64,000 nucleotides of DNA from Pseudomonas sp. Ant30-3 (lineage in GTDB: Bacteria > Pseudomonadota > Gammaproteobacteria > Pseudomonadales > Pseudomonadaceae). This document shows, piece by piece, positions 16,917-26,100 of the stretch. Below the pieces are notes generated by a model. The model saw nothing but the letters and a program-made list of their open reading frames with translations. It was not told where the DNA came from and searched no databases. Positions within the stretch are counted from its first letter, which is position 1. Each line of letters starts with the position of its first letter. The position numbers were made by a program, and so were the translations under genes. The stretch covers positions 1-64,000 of the forward strand of contig NZ_JMCL01000007.1 in the NCBI RefSeq assembly GCF_000690905.1, read 5' to 3'.

Positions 16917-16984
16917 ACAGCTCAATGATTGGATGTCTGCGCGATGACGCGCTACATTTCCCGTTTTAGGTTAAAGGAAGCATC

Positions 16985-17320
16985 ATGCGGATGTTGTTTG
17001 GGGGAGTGGTGATGGCGGCGCTGTCGGGATGTTCGTTGCCTGCTTCGCTGGTACCGGGTGAGCCAAATGTCAGCAAGTACAGTGAAAAGCCGCCCAAGGA
17101 ATACGCCGCCTGCGTGTTGCCGATCTGGCAGTCGCACGTCTCCAAGTCGGCCCAGATGGGCATTTCCAACGGCTACCGAATCACCGCCCCGAGCATTATC
17201 ACGTCGGATGAGATTCTCGACATTGTGAAATCGAAGAGCGGTAGCCACGTCTCATTGTACCAAGGACCGCCGTGGGCCAAATCTGGCGCGTTGCGTCAGG
17301 CTGTGCGCGATTGCTTGTAG
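16985..17320 (+). CDS. Small lipoprotein, paralogue of the one at 26313
   Basis: A 111-residue protein with signal peptide and lipobox (MRMLFGGVVMAALSGCS). After the cysteine comes PPKEYAACVLPIWQSHVSKS, which resembles KPHEYAQCLSEKLASSRG in the lipoprotein at 26313-26669, and both end with a cysteine near the C-terminus (RDCL, ATECISG). Such a lipid-anchored envelope protein probably has a disulfide between the two cysteines. Function unknown. The ribosome site is AAAGGAAGCATC. Confidence 0.75.
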   Translation: MRMLFGGVVMAALSGCSLPASLVPGEPNVSKYSEKPPKEYAACVLPIWQSHVSKSAQMGISNGYRITAPSIITSDEILDIVKSKSGSHVSLYQGPPWAKSGALRQAVRDCL

Positions 17321-17731
17321 GAGCCGAAGGCAGAGTGAGCGCCCGTACCTGCTGCCCAATAGGTGCAGTCCCCCTTAAAAATGTGTGGATATTTAAAGGG
17401 TTATGATTTTTAGTAACTGGATAGTGAGTCATAACATCTTGTTACGAGGTGAAATATTCAGTAATATTCGCCCCGCGTTCACCACCACGGTTTATGCATT
17501 TTGAGTCCCGGGCGTCCATCAGCTGCCCGGGATTTTTTTTGCCCGGTATTTGTCCGGACAGATTTTTTTTTGAAATCAAGGGGTTGCCAGCCTTCGGATT
17601 TCAGTACATAATTCACGCCATCGAAAGCACTGACCGCTGAAAAAGCTCAATGTTTTCAAGGAGTTAGATCTTGAATCTAATTCCAAGTTTGTACGCGTTA
17701 GGTGTTGTGTTTCATGACATCAGATGCTTGA
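17321..17731. other. Gene-free region with a possible small RNA terminator
   Basis: No protein gene with plausible coding character is seen. The region is AT-rich around 17375-17460 (TATTTAAAGGGTTATGATTT), suggestive of promoter DNA, then reaches a strong terminator at 17506-17540, and is followed by tRNA-Cys. A short transcript of roughly 60-120 nt ending at the terminator is possible. Confidence 0.4.
17506..17540 (+). terminator. Strong Rho-independent terminator without an upstream protein gene
   Basis: TCCCGGGC-N11-GCCCGGGA followed by eight T. The nearest upstream coding gene ends 186 bp before, so it may end a small RNA. Confidence 0.85.
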
Positions 17732-17805
17732 GGCCGAGTAGCAAAATGGTTATGCAGTGGATTGCAAATCCACCTACGCCGGTTCGATTCCGACCTCGGC
17801 CTCCA
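17732..17805 (+). tRNA. tRNA-Cys (GCA)
   Basis: A 74-nt cloverleaf with acceptor stem GGCCGAG/CTCGGCC, anticodon arm GTGGA-TTGCAAA-TCCAC with anticodon GCA, T loop GGTTCGATTCC and encoded CCA end. Length and layout equal those of bacterial tRNA-Cys. It has its own terminator downstream. Confidence 0.96.
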
Positions 17806-17814
17806 CTTTAAACG

Positions 17815-17848
17815 AGCTCCGTAGATCTATGATTTACGGAGCTTTTTT
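17815..17848 (+). terminator. Terminator of tRNA-Cys
   Basis: AGCTCCGTA-N11-TACGGAGCT followed by a T tract, ten bases after the tRNA end. Confidence 0.9.
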
Positions 17849-17999
17849 ATTGCCGCCACCTTGCAAGATTTAGTCTTGAAATGATCGTCGGCGAACTTGC
17901 TTCACCGGGGGCGGGTGTATATATTTCCCCCTCTGCAATACAAGCGTCAGGACTGCCAGGTTTTATGGGTCTGTCTTAAGACTGTTTGATCGCGCTACC

Positions 18000-18086
18000 G
18001 CCCGAATGGCGAAACTGGTAGACGCATGGGACTTAAAATCCCCCGCTCGTAAGGGCGTGCCGGTTCGATTCCGGCTTCGGGCACCA
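18000..18086 (+). tRNA. tRNA-Leu (UAA)
   Basis: An 87-nt class II tRNA with acceptor GCCCGAA/TTCGGGC, long variable arm (CCGCTCGTAAGGGCG), anticodon loop CTTAAAA giving anticodon TAA, T loop GGTTCGATTCC and encoded CCA. It lies 194 bp after tRNA-Cys, behind that gene's terminator, so it is a separate transcript. Confidence 0.96.
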
Positions 18087-18186
18087 TTTTAAATCAAGGG
18101 TTTGCCGGCGAAAGCTGATGCAAGCCCTTGTTTGTTTCTGGCTTCTGACTTTTTCGCTTTTCTTGCCTGAACGATAAAAAGCGGAC

Positions 18187-18215
18187 AAAAAAATGGCCCG
18201 CATGCGGGCGGGCCA
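18187..18215 (-). terminator. Minus-strand terminator without assigned gene
   Basis: Stem TGGCCCG/CGGGCCA followed by seven T on the minus strand. Confidence 0.8.
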
Positions 18216-18285
18216 AGGGGGGTTCATCAGAAGGAGTAAGTGGACTGTACTGCTTCAGTTGTGAATGCCGTGTGAAATCCAAGTC

Positions 18286-18310
18286 AAAAAAATCCCAGCG
18301 CTCGGCTGGG
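18286..18310 (-). terminator. Minus-strand terminator of the 18414-18644 gene
   Basis: CCCAGC-CGAGC-GCTGGG followed by seven T on the minus strand. Confidence 0.85.
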
Positions 18311-18413
18311 TGACGTGAGACGGTTGGCCTCTCAGGCAAGGACGCACCCGGTGACACAATGGTCGCCGTTCATGCGTCCTGAACTTTCCAGTACCGCGGA
18401 TTAAAAACGTCGC

Positions 18414-18644
18414 TCATCTAAACCGCGGCAATGGCCGGTCGACCGGTTTGAGCGACGACAATGTGTTGCGAATCAGTGGCGCGTCTCTCTCTACTTCGTT
18501 GAGACGATCACGAATTCTCAGCGCTGTCGGGTGGCCACCTTGATGGTCGACCCAGTCGGCGATTTCCTTGCACGCGGCTGCAAGGCGCGCCTGGCGAGTA
18601 TCAAGCAAGGTGAGCAGGGTGGTGATGGACTCTTTTTCGGACAT
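18414..18644 (-). CDS. Small helical protein of unknown function
   Basis: A 76-residue protein starting MSEKESITTLLTLLDTRQ; the frame extends three codons upstream. It is predicted all-helical (RQARLAAACKEIADWVDHQG, LRIRDRLNEVERDAPLIRNT) with no membrane segment. An upstream GGAGGTGTTCACC supports translation, and a terminator follows. No family is recognised. Confidence 0.65.
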   Translation of the reverse strand: MSEKESITTLLTLLDTRQARLAAACKEIADWVDHQGGHPTALRIRDRLNEVERDAPLIRNTLSSLKPVDRPLPRFR

Positions 18645-18757
18645 GGTGAACACCTCCGTTGAAGAAATCGTGTAATGGCAACATAAGCCCGCCGTGAGCG
18701 AGCGTTCTGCTGATGAAGCGCCAGTCCTTGAGCTACCCGTCAGTATAGACCGCGGGA

Positions 18758-18979
18758 TCAGCCCTGCAGGACGGATACCAGCGACCGGGCATTCAATTGC
18801 TTACACTCACGCTCGGCGGCTTTTTCGGTGTCGAATCCGTCGCCAATGAAGCCCATGGTGCGAGTATCGACAATGCGATACCAGACTTCGGCTTCAGGTG
18901 GCGAGTGACTGGCTTCTCCGGCTCGGCGACCATGAATAATAATTTTGTTACACCGCTTCACGACGAAAATGTCTTCCAT
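18758..18979 (-). CDS. Small hypothetical protein
   Basis: A 73-residue protein, start chosen at MEDIFVVKRCNKIIIHG behind GTGAGGCC; the frame extends 11 codons upstream. The core EVWYRIVDTRTMGFIGDGFD then TEKAAERECKQLNAR suggests a small alpha/beta fold resembling other short Pseudomonas proteins in this window. Function unknown. Confidence 0.55.
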   Translation of the reverse strand: MEDIFVVKRCNKIIIHGRRAGEASHSPPEAEVWYRIVDTRTMGFIGDGFDTEKAAERECKQLNARSLVSVLQG

Positions 18980-19051
18980 GGCCTCACCGAAGCTGATTTG
19001 TGTCCCCCCCAACTATAGAAGTCATTCGTCTTCCTGCAAAGAATGTACGGA

Positions 19052-20122
19052 TCAACTCGTCGGTTCGGCGGCGGAGCGTAGTACTTGTACTGCGTCTGCC
19101 GATTCCATGGCCTTCTCCAGGAACATCGCCAGGGCCACTTCTTCGGCCTTAAGTCCTTTGCGCACTTTCGGCCGCGGCAACTGCTCAAGTGCACCCGCGA
19201 GGAAACCGTCCATCACGGCAGGGTGGATATAACATTTGCGGCACACGGCGGGCGTATTGCCCAGCTGCTGCGAAACGCTCTTCACCATTTCCACTACGTG
19301 ACGCTTGGCGTCCGTTTCCGGCTGCCACTGCAACTTGCGTAATACCGACAAAGCCAGTGCACTGCCGGCCCAGGTGCGGTAATCCTTGGCGGTAAAATCT
19401 GCCCCGGTCAAAGTCTGCAGGTAGGCATTAACGTCGGAAGAACTGACCGTGTGGCGTTCGCCATTTTCATCCAGGTACTGAAAAAGATTCTGCCCCGGAA
19501 TCTCCTGGCAGCGTTTGACAATCCGCGCCAGACGCCGGTCCTTCACCGTGATTTCATGCTCGACGCCGCTCTTGCCGCGGAACTGGAAGCGGATCGCGCT
19601 GCCGTTGATTTCAACGTGACGGTTGCGCAGCGTGGTCAGCCCATAGGACCGATTGTCCCGAGCGTACTGCGTGTTGCCGACACGGATCAGCGTCGCATCA
19701 AGCAAGGTAATCACTGTGGCCATGACCTTGTCGCGGCTGAACCCCGGTGCCTCCAGCAAGGCCTCGAGCTGCTTGCGCAATTTCGGCAGCGCCAGGCCGA
19801 ACTGGTACAGGCGCGAGTATTTGTCGGCATCGCGCACTTCGCGCCAGCGTGTGTGATAACGGTATTGCTTGCGTCCACGGGCATCGCGCCCGGTCGCTTG
19901 CAGATGCCCGCGAGGGTCGGCGCAGATCCACACATCGGTATAGGCGGGAGGGACAGCGAGGGCATTGATGCGTTTCACTTCATCGGGGTCAGTTATGCGT
20001 TGACCGCTTGGGTCGAAATAGCAGAACTTGCCGCGCAATTTCTTGCGTGTGATGCCGGGCAGCGTGTCGTCAACGTAGTGCAGGTCGGGCGGGAGCCCGT
20101 CGAGTAGTGCGGAATCGGGCAT
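19052..20122 (-). CDS. DNA topoisomerase IB (poxvirus/bacterial type)
   Basis: A 356-residue enzyme that relaxes supercoils by a transient 3'-phosphotyrosine nick. The N-terminal domain contains GKFCYFDPSGQRITD and PPAYTDVWICADPRGHLQA, where it grips DNA. Catalytic region features include RVGNTQYARDNRSYGLTTLR, FRGKSGVEH, DYRTWAGS and the active tyrosine in CRKCYIHPAV (Tyr298). The length matches bacterial TopIB. The start has AAGGATTACCGCC before the ATG. It is a single gene with 74 bp before modC. Confidence 0.93.
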   Translation of the reverse strand: MPDSALLDGLPPDLHYVDDTLPGITRKKLRGKFCYFDPSGQRITDPDEVKRINALAVPPAYTDVWICADPRGHLQATGRDARGRKQYRYHTRWREVRDADKYSRLYQFGLALPKLRKQLEALLEAPGFSRDKVMATVITLLDATLIRVGNTQYARDNRSYGLTTLRNRHVEINGSAIRFQFRGKSGVEHEITVKDRRLARIVKRCQEIPGQNLFQYLDENGERHTVSSSDVNAYLQTLTGADFTAKDYRTWAGSALALSVLRKLQWQPETDAKRHVVEMVKSVSQQLGNTPAVCRKCYIHPAVMDGFLAGALEQLPRPKVRKGLKAEEVALAMFLEKAMESADAVQVLRSAAEPTS

Positions 20123-20196
20123 GGCGGTAATCCTTGGCGAAGATCAAAGGGCCGATAAGCCATTGACCGCACGCCCTTGCAGTCGTGCCAGCGAAT

Positions 20197-21276
20197 TTAC
20201 GCCAGCACCGCCACGGCTTTGATCTGTGCCCAGAGTTGCTGGCCGGGGTGCACATTCAATTGATCCCGAGAGTAACGGGTGATGCGCGCCAGCAGCGGCG
20301 TGCCGGCCGCATCCAGGCGAATCAGCACGTGAGCGGTATTGTCGGCCGCCAGTTCGCTGATCACCGTCACCGGCAGGCGATTGAGAATGCTGCTGTGCTC
20401 GATACTTTGCAGGCTTAGGCTGATATCACGCGCCTGGACCTTGCAGCGCAGCGTCTGCCCAATGTGCATCGGCGTGTGCGCGACGCGAATGTTCAACGCC
20501 GTGCCGGGCAGTTGCAACGTCAGCAACTGGTAATCGGCGTCGTATTCACTGACGTGGCCCTCGATGACCACACCCGCGTCATCACCCATCGCCAACGGCA
20601 AGTCCAGTCGTGCCAGGGTTTCGCCGATAGGGCCGCTGGCCAGCGCTTTTCCGTCGCTCAGCAACACAATGTGGTCGGCGAGTCTCGCGACTTCATCCTG
20701 GGAATGGCTGACGTACAGCACCGGGATGTCGAGTTCGTCGTGCAGGCGTTGCAAGTACGGCAGGATTTCACTTTTGCGCTGAGTATCCAGCGCGGCCAAC
20801 GGTTCATCCATCAACAGCAGTTCAGGGCTGGTGAGCAGCGCGCGGGCCATGCCGATCCGCTGGCGCTCACCGCCCGAGAGATTGTGCGGGTGTCGGTGCA
20901 GCAAATGGCCGATCCCCAACAATTCGGTGGCATGCGCCATGTTCACCCGGCGTTGTTGCTTGGGAACCCGTTTAAAACCGAACTCCAGATTGGCCTGCAC
21001 GGAAAGATGCGCAAACAGACTCGCTTCTTGGAACACATAGCCCACAGCGCGCTTGTGTGGAGGGACGAAAACATGGTTGTCACTGTCCTGCCAGACGTCG
21101 CCATTGACCTGAATGAATGCACGTTCGGCACGTTCGAGTCCGGCGATGCAGCGCAGACAGGTGGTTTTGCCGGAGCCGGAATGGCCGTAAAGCGCCGTCA
21201 CCCCACGGCCTGGCACTTGCAAGTCTACGTTCAGGGCGAATGAGGAATAGTTCACAGCAAGGCGCATATGGATCAT
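20197..21276 (-). CDS. modC: Molybdate ABC transporter, ATP-binding protein
   Basis: A 359-residue ATPase that powers molybdate import. Walker [10 protein letters not shown], signature [15 protein letters not shown], Walker [13 protein letters not shown], and the switch His in [10 protein letters not shown] are visible. The C-terminal part (about 290-359, [20 protein letters not shown]) is a TOBE/Mop oxyanion-binding domain. GGAGCTGATCA precedes the ATG and overlaps the modB end, so [10 protein letters not shown] is the start. Last gene of modABC. Confidence 0.95.
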   Translation of the reverse strand: MIHMRLAVNYSSFALNVDLQVPGRGVTALYGHSGSGKTTCLRCIAGLERAERAFIQVNGDVWQDSDNHVFVPPHKRAVGYVFQEASLFAHLSVQANLEFGFKRVPKQQRRVNMAHATELLGIGHLLHRHPHNLSGGERQRIGMARALLTSPELLLMDEPLAALDTQRKSEILPYLQRLHDELDIPVLYVSHSQDEVARLADHIVLLSDGKALASGPIGETLARLDLPLAMGDDAGVVIEGHVSEYDADYQLLTLQLPGTALNIRVAHTPMHIGQTLRCKVQARDISLSLQSIEHSSILNRLPVTVISELAADNTAHVLIRLDAAGTPLLARITRYSRDQLNVHPGQQLWAQIKAVAVLA

Positions 21277-21279
21277 TGA

Positions 21280-21960
21280 TCAGCTCCAGCCTGCTTTGGT
21301 TTTACGGCTGGAATAGAGCGCCAGCAGCACAACAAACGAAAACACCAGCATTGCGCCGGCCAGCCAATGGGCCTGGGCGTATTCCATGGCTTCGACGTGG
21401 TCGTAGATCTGCACCGACACCACTCGGGTTTTGTCGGGAATGTTACCGCCGATCATCAGCACCACGCCGAATTCACCCACGGTATGCGCGAAGCCGAGGA
21501 TGGCGGCGGTGATAAATCCCGGCCGTGCGAGTGGCAGGATCACGCTGAAAAACGTATCCCAAGGATTGGCGCGCAGCGTTGCTGCCACTTCCAAAGGCCG
21601 AGTGCCGATGGCGGAAAAGGCGTTTTGCAACGGCTGGACCACGAAGGGCATCGAGTAGATCACCGAACCAATCACCAGCCCGGTGAAGCTGAAGGTCAGC
21701 GTGCCCAGGCCCACCGCCTGCGTGAACTGACCGACGAACCCGTTCGGGCCCAGTGCAAGTAACAGATAAAAGCCGATCACCGTCGGCGGCAATACCAAGG
21801 GAAGGGCAACAATCGCGCCGACCGGGCCGCGCAGCCAGGACCGGGTGCGCGAGAGCCACAAGGCAATCGGCGTGCCGATGATCAGCAGGATGACCGTCGT
21901 CACGGAGGCCAGTTTGAAGGTCAGCCAGATGGCGGATAGATCGGCACTCGATAACGTCAT
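21280..21960 (-). CDS. modB: Molybdate ABC transporter, permease
   Basis: A 226-residue inner-membrane permease with about five transmembrane helices and the EAA motif region [20 protein letters not shown] that contacts ModC. The [20 protein letters not shown] stretch is characteristic of ModB. Its ATG follows the modA stop directly, and modC begins three bases after it. The operon position is canonical. Confidence 0.95.
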   Translation of the reverse strand: MTLSSADLSAIWLTFKLASVTTVILLIIGTPIALWLSRTRSWLRGPVGAIVALPLVLPPTVIGFYLLLALGPNGFVGQFTQAVGLGTLTFSFTGLVIGSVIYSMPFVVQPLQNAFSAIGTRPLEVAATLRANPWDTFFSVILPLARPGFITAAILGFAHTVGEFGVVLMIGGNIPDKTRVVSVQIYDHVEAMEYAQAHWLAGAMLVFSFVVLLALYSSRKTKAGWS

Positions 21961-22938
<978 letters not shown>

Positions 22939-24003
22939 TCAGTGCGACTCGCGTTCGAGCAACTGCCGTTTACGTTCGACACCCCAGCGGTATCCCGAAA
23001 GGTTGCCGTCGCTGCGCACCACGCGGTGACAAGGGATCGCCACGGCCAGGCTGTTCGCCCCGCAGGCTTGTGCCACCGCGCGCACCGCTTTCGGCGATCC
23101 GATGCGCAAGGCGATGTCGGCGTAGCTGGCGGTGCTGCCCGGCGGAATTTCCCGTAGCGCCTGCCAGACACGCTCTTGAAACGCCGTGCCGCGCACGTCC
23201 AGCGGCAAATCGAGACCGATGGCCGGCGCCTCGATAAAGCCGACAACTCGAGCGATCAACTGCTCGAAATCATGATCGGCGCCCACCAGTGTGGCCTGGC
23301 GAAACTTGTCCTGCAGATCGCACACCAGCTGTTGCGGGTCATCGCCCAGCAAGATCGCGCAAACCCCGCGAGCACTTTGCGCGACCAGAATGGCGCCCAA
23401 TGAACACTGGCCGACGGCGAAACGAATTTCATTGTTCTGACCTTCGGCACGGTAATCGCCCGGCTTCATGCCCAGCATTTGCTCCGCTGCTTCATAGAAC
23501 CGGCTGTTGGAATTAAAACCGGCGTCGTACAAGGCGTCGGTGATCGAACCGCCTTCACTCAAATGTTCGCGCACCTTGCGCGAGCGATGCGCTGTGGCGT
23601 AGCCCTTGGGCTTCAATCCCGTCGTAGCCTTGAACACCCGATGAAAATGGAAACTGCTTAAACCCGCGCCGGACGCCAGTTCACTGAGGGTCGGCAGATT
23701 TTCGGCCTGTTCGATCTGCCGACAGGCCGCGGCAACGGTCGTGGCATGCTGCAACGCAATCTCGCTCTGATCCTTTGCCGCTCGTTTGCTCGGACGATAA
23801 CCCGCTGCCTGCGCTTGCTCAGGCGTATCGAAAAACTCCACGTTTTGCGGATTCGGCAAGCGGGCCAGGCTGCTGGGGCGACAGTAGACACCGGTGGTTT
23901 TCACCGCGTACACGAACTGGTCGTCCGCACGGGGATCGCGGGCGACCACGGCGGCCCAGCGTGGATCGGTTTCAGTGGCGACGGGTGTGGTTTGGCGTGT
24001 CAT
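22939..24003 (-). CDS. ada: Ada-type methylation-response regulator / O6-methylguanine-DNA methyltransferase
   Basis: A 354-residue Ada: N-terminal zinc-finger-like domain (1-80), AraC helix-turn-helices (about 85-185) and O6-alkylguanine transferase (about 190-354). The suicide acceptor in the transferase, AIPCHRV (Cys325), is intact. In the N-terminal domain the methylphosphotriester acceptor Cys41 (GVYCRPS) remains, but the positions of the other three zinc ligands in E. coli Ada are Ser45, Ser72 and Ala75. The classical zinc-based methyl switch therefore looks lost. It follows alkB by 85 bp, with a repeated 17-bp motif in between. The DNA repair role is firm; the mode of activation is uncertain. 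Confidence 0.9.
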   Translation of the reverse strand: MTRQTTPVATETDPRWAAVVARDPRADDQFVYAVKTTGVYCRPSSLARLPNPQNVEFFDTPEQAQAAGYRPSKRAAKDQSEIALQHATTVAAACRQIEQAENLPTLSELASGAGLSSFHFHRVFKATTGLKPKGYATAHRSRKVREHLSEGGSITDALYDAGFNSNSRFYEAAEQMLGMKPGDYRAEGQNNEIRFAVGQCSLGAILVAQSARGVCAILLGDDPQQLVCDLQDKFRQATLVGADHDFEQLIARVVGFIEAPAIGLDLPLDVRGTAFQERVWQALREIPPGSTASYADIALRIGSPKAVRAVAQACGANSLAVAIPCHRVVRSDGNLSGYRWGVERKRQLLERESH

Positions 24004-24068
24004 GGCTTCATGTCCGTTGACCTGTTTGATCCAGATTAATCAGCCGGCCAGCTCGCCGCACTCCAACT

Positions 24069-24085
24069 CTTGCGGTCAAACTCAT
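24069..24085 (-). promoter_or_regulatory. 17-bp motif upstream of ada (possible Ada operator)
   Basis: CTTGCGGTCAAACTCAT (plus-strand reading) lies 66-82 bp upstream of the ada start. The identical 17-mer is found at 25536-25552, 71-87 bp upstream of the 2OG oxygenase gene, in the same orientation. Confidence 0.6.
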
Positions 24086-24088
24086 CAA

Positions 24089-24754
24089 TCATCGCGCCGT
24101 GCGAAATGTGAAGTTGATACGTTGCTCGCCCAAGCGAGGATGATGACCTTCCTTGATCGGCAATACGCCGTGATAGCGCAAGCGATCGACACCGCCCCAG
24201 ACCACGATGTCGCCATGCAACAACGGCACCCGCTGGCTTTTATCGCTGCGCTCGAACCCGCCGAACAGGAACATCGCCGGCAGCCCTAGTGAGACGGAAA
24301 CGATCGGCGCTGCGTAGGAAGTTTCGTCTTTGTCCTGATGCAATGACATCTTTGCTCCAGGAATATAACGATTGATCAGGCAGGCATCCGGCAGGAAATC
24401 GCTGAAACCGGCTTCCCGTGCCGCGGCCTGCGCCAGCTGCATGAACGCCTCCGGCATGGGCGGCCAAGATCGTCCCGTCTGCGGATCTTCACGGGAATAA
24501 CGATAGCCACTGCGGTCGGTGGTCCAGCCCCAGGTGCCGCAGCTGCTCATGGCCGCGGACATCGTGAAACCACCGGGCGTGATCATTTGGCGGAAGGGTG
24601 CCGAGGTCAGAACTGTCTCCAGCGCAGGCAGAAGTCGTTCCAGCCACGGCAGGGCAAACCCGCGCAAAACGTAGGACTGTTCGCCAATTTTTTCATGCCG
24701 TGGCGGTTGTTCGGGCTCGGCGTCGGCAAACCGGTCGAAAGTGGTAGGTGTCAT
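24089..24754 (-). CDS. alkB: Alkylated DNA repair dioxygenase AlkB
   Basis: A 221-residue Fe(II)/2-oxoglutarate dioxygenase that oxidatively removes 1-methyladenine and 3-methylcytosine. The iron ligands are His139, Asp141 (LHQDKDE) and His195 (RLRYHGV); 2-oxoglutarate is bound by Arg212 and Arg218 (QRINFTFR). The nucleotide-binding LINRYIPGAKMSLHQD is intact. The ATG lies three bases after the stop of the upstream 2OG oxygenase, so the two are one operon. Confidence 0.95.
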   Translation of the reverse strand: MTPTTFDRFADAEPEQPPRHEKIGEQSYVLRGFALPWLERLLPALETVLTSAPFRQMITPGGFTMSAAMSSCGTWGWTTDRSGYRYSREDPQTGRSWPPMPEAFMQLAQAAAREAGFSDFLPDACLINRYIPGAKMSLHQDKDETSYAAPIVSVSLGLPAMFLFGGFERSDKSQRVPLLHGDIVVWGGVDRLRYHGVLPIKEGHHPRLGEQRINFTFRTAR

Positions 24755-24757
24755 GGC

Positions 24758-25465
24758 TCATAACGCATCGTGAAAAATAATTCCCAGGGTATGGCGGTTA
24801 CCACTGTTTAGGCGACTGACGCCATGCCTCATCGTCACTCGATAGTAGCCACGAACACCCTGAATAGGTCGCTGATTAACGGCGAAGATCAAGGCGTCGC
24901 CACGCTTCAGGCTGATCACTTGAGGGCGCGACTGCATGCGCGGCCGTTGTTCGGTGAGGACAAATTCTCCGCCGGTAAAGTCTTCATCCGGTTCTGAAAG
25001 GAGAATCGCCACCTGCAACGGAAACACCTGCTCGCCGTACACATCCTGGTGCAGGCAGTTGTAATCCTGCGGACCGTATTGCAGCAACAGCGGCGTGGGT
25101 CGTTCCTGACCGGCGGCATGGCAGCGCTCAATAAATGCCTCGTGAGCTTCAGGAAAACGGCCCGGCAGATTCATGTGCTCGTGCCAGCGGTTGGCGATGG
25201 GCACCAGCCGAGGGTAAAGCGAGCGGCGCAATCCGGCGACCCATTGCGGTAACGGATAGCTGAAATATTGATACTCGCCGCGACCAAATCCATGCCGGGC
25301 CATGATCACGCGCGAGCGGAAGAGAGCCGGTTGCGAATAGAGCGCGCTGACCGCACTGCATTCCTCAGTGCTCAGCAACGACCTGATAATGGCCCAGCCG
25401 TCCTGCTCGAGATGCTGTTCCACTCCCGCCCAGTCGATTGCTTCAAGCGAACGCGCGTCATACAT
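24758..25465 (-). CDS. 2-oxoglutarate-Fe(II) oxygenase linked to alkylation repair
   Basis: A 235-residue member of the 2OG-Fe(II) oxygenase superfamily, distinct from AlkB. The metal facial triad is probably His139 and Asp141 (NCLHQDVYGEQ) with His214 (TMRHGVSRLNSGNRH). The family includes prolyl hydroxylase-like proteins; the substrate here is unknown. It starts the alkB operon and shares the upstream 17-bp motif with ada, suggesting induction by alkylation damage. Whether it acts on nucleic acid or protein is not known. Confidence 0.85.
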   Translation of the reverse strand: MYDARSLEAIDWAGVEQHLEQDGWAIIRSLLSTEECSAVSALYSQPALFRSRVIMARHGFGRGEYQYFSYPLPQWVAGLRRSLYPRLVPIANRWHEHMNLPGRFPEAHEAFIERCHAAGQERPTPLLLQYGPQDYNCLHQDVYGEQVFPLQVAILLSEPDEDFTGGEFVLTEQRPRMQSRPQVISLKRGDALIFAVNQRPIQGVRGYYRVTMRHGVSRLNSGNRHTLGIIFHDAL

Positions 25466-25535
25466 TTACCGACTCCTGAATCCTTTGGATCAAGTCGTCA
25501 GTCTGGGATGTTGAAGCGGTAATTGAACCCCGGCA

Positions 25536-25552
25536 CTTGCGGTCAAACTCAT
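25536..25552 (-). promoter_or_regulatory. 17-bp motif upstream of the 2OG oxygenase-alkB operon
   Basis: Exact second copy of CTTGCGGTCAAACTCAT, at nearly the same distance from the start codon as the copy upstream of ada. A shared operator is the simplest reading. Confidence 0.6.
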
Positions 25553-25592
25553 GGGGAGCGCGGGACATCCTGTCCATTGGTAAGCGTGTCGG

Positions 25593-25787
25593 TTACAGCG
25601 CTTTGCTCACGCTGATCTCGCTGATGACGTCCTCGCTCTCACCATGAATCTTGGCCAGCGCGGCTTTGGCTTCTTCTTCAGTGCCGTTTTCCAGCTGGGC
25701 GAATTCGAAGCGGCGTTCACCGTTGAGCTTGTATTTGATGACGTATTTGGTCGTCTGGGCCACGGTCATTCCTGCTTGCGTTGGCAT
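25593..25787 (-). CDS. Small conserved protein of unknown function
   Basis: A protein of 58-64 residues. Two starts are possible (25787, or 25769 giving MTVAQTTKYVIKYKLNGER); neither has an ideally spaced ribosome site. The body RRFEFAQLENGTEEEAKAAL through SEISVSKAL predicts a strand-helix-strand fold. It lies 10 bp after the DUF1883 gene and may be co-transcribed. No function is known. Confidence 0.6.
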   Translation of the reverse strand: MPTQAGMTVAQTTKYVIKYKLNGERRFEFAQLENGTEEEAKAALAKIHGESEDVISEISVSKAL

Positions 25788-25797
25788 CGGATATCAA

Positions 25798-26100
25798 TCA
25801 GCTCAGTTTGGTAGTTGAGCGGCGGATGATCTTGATCGAGTGAGTCAGCGTCGGTTTGCGGGTCACGCTGATCGGGCGGCGATTGACCGTGTCGATGGTG
25901 ATGTTCCAGAAACCGGTACTCGGTGCAGTAATTCGCGCCGGGAAGGTGTCGAACGCTCCGCCGTGGTAAGTATGGCGGCCGCCGTTTTTGAAACTGCGGA
26001 AGTTGGCGTCGTTCATCAAGCGGATGTTGCACATTTGCGAGCATTGAATGACGACGATGTCGTCCTCGTTGAGGTGCTCGCGTTGGTGAATAAATTTCAT
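25798..26100 (-). CDS. DUF1883-family protein
   Basis: A 100-residue protein beginning MKFIHQREHLNEDDIVVIQC, with a central RLMNDANFRSFKNGGRHTYH and GFWNITIDTVNRRP. I recognise this as DUF1883 (PF08980), a small beta-sandwich of unknown role. Basic C-terminus (KIIRRSTTKLS), no signal peptide. GGAGGCGCCTC precedes the start. It may form an operon with the next small gene. Confidence 0.78.
   Translation of the reverse strand: MKFIHQREHLNEDDIVVIQCSQMCNIRLMNDANFRSFKNGGRHTYHGGAFDTFPARITAPSTGFWNITIDTVNRRPISVTRKPTLTHSIKIIRRSTTKLS

Larger units (their letters stand above)
18087..18413. other. Gene-free region with two minus-strand terminators
   Basis: No convincing coding gene. Two hairpins at 18187-18215 and 18286-18310 are each followed by T7 when read on the minus strand. 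The second ends the small gene at 18414-18644. The first, about 70 bp farther on, has no assigned gene and could end a small RNA or act as a back-up terminator. Confidence 0.5.

Noticed and set aside
17449..17640. 63-codon plus-strand frame
   Set aside because: It contains the terminator hairpin at 17506-17540 and has no family resemblance or good ribosome site.
17732..18086. tRNA genes as an island insertion site
   Set aside because: No integrase or direct repeat of the tRNA 3' end is seen nearby.
18033..18227. 64-codon minus-strand frame
   Set aside because: It overlaps tRNA-Leu antisense and a terminator.
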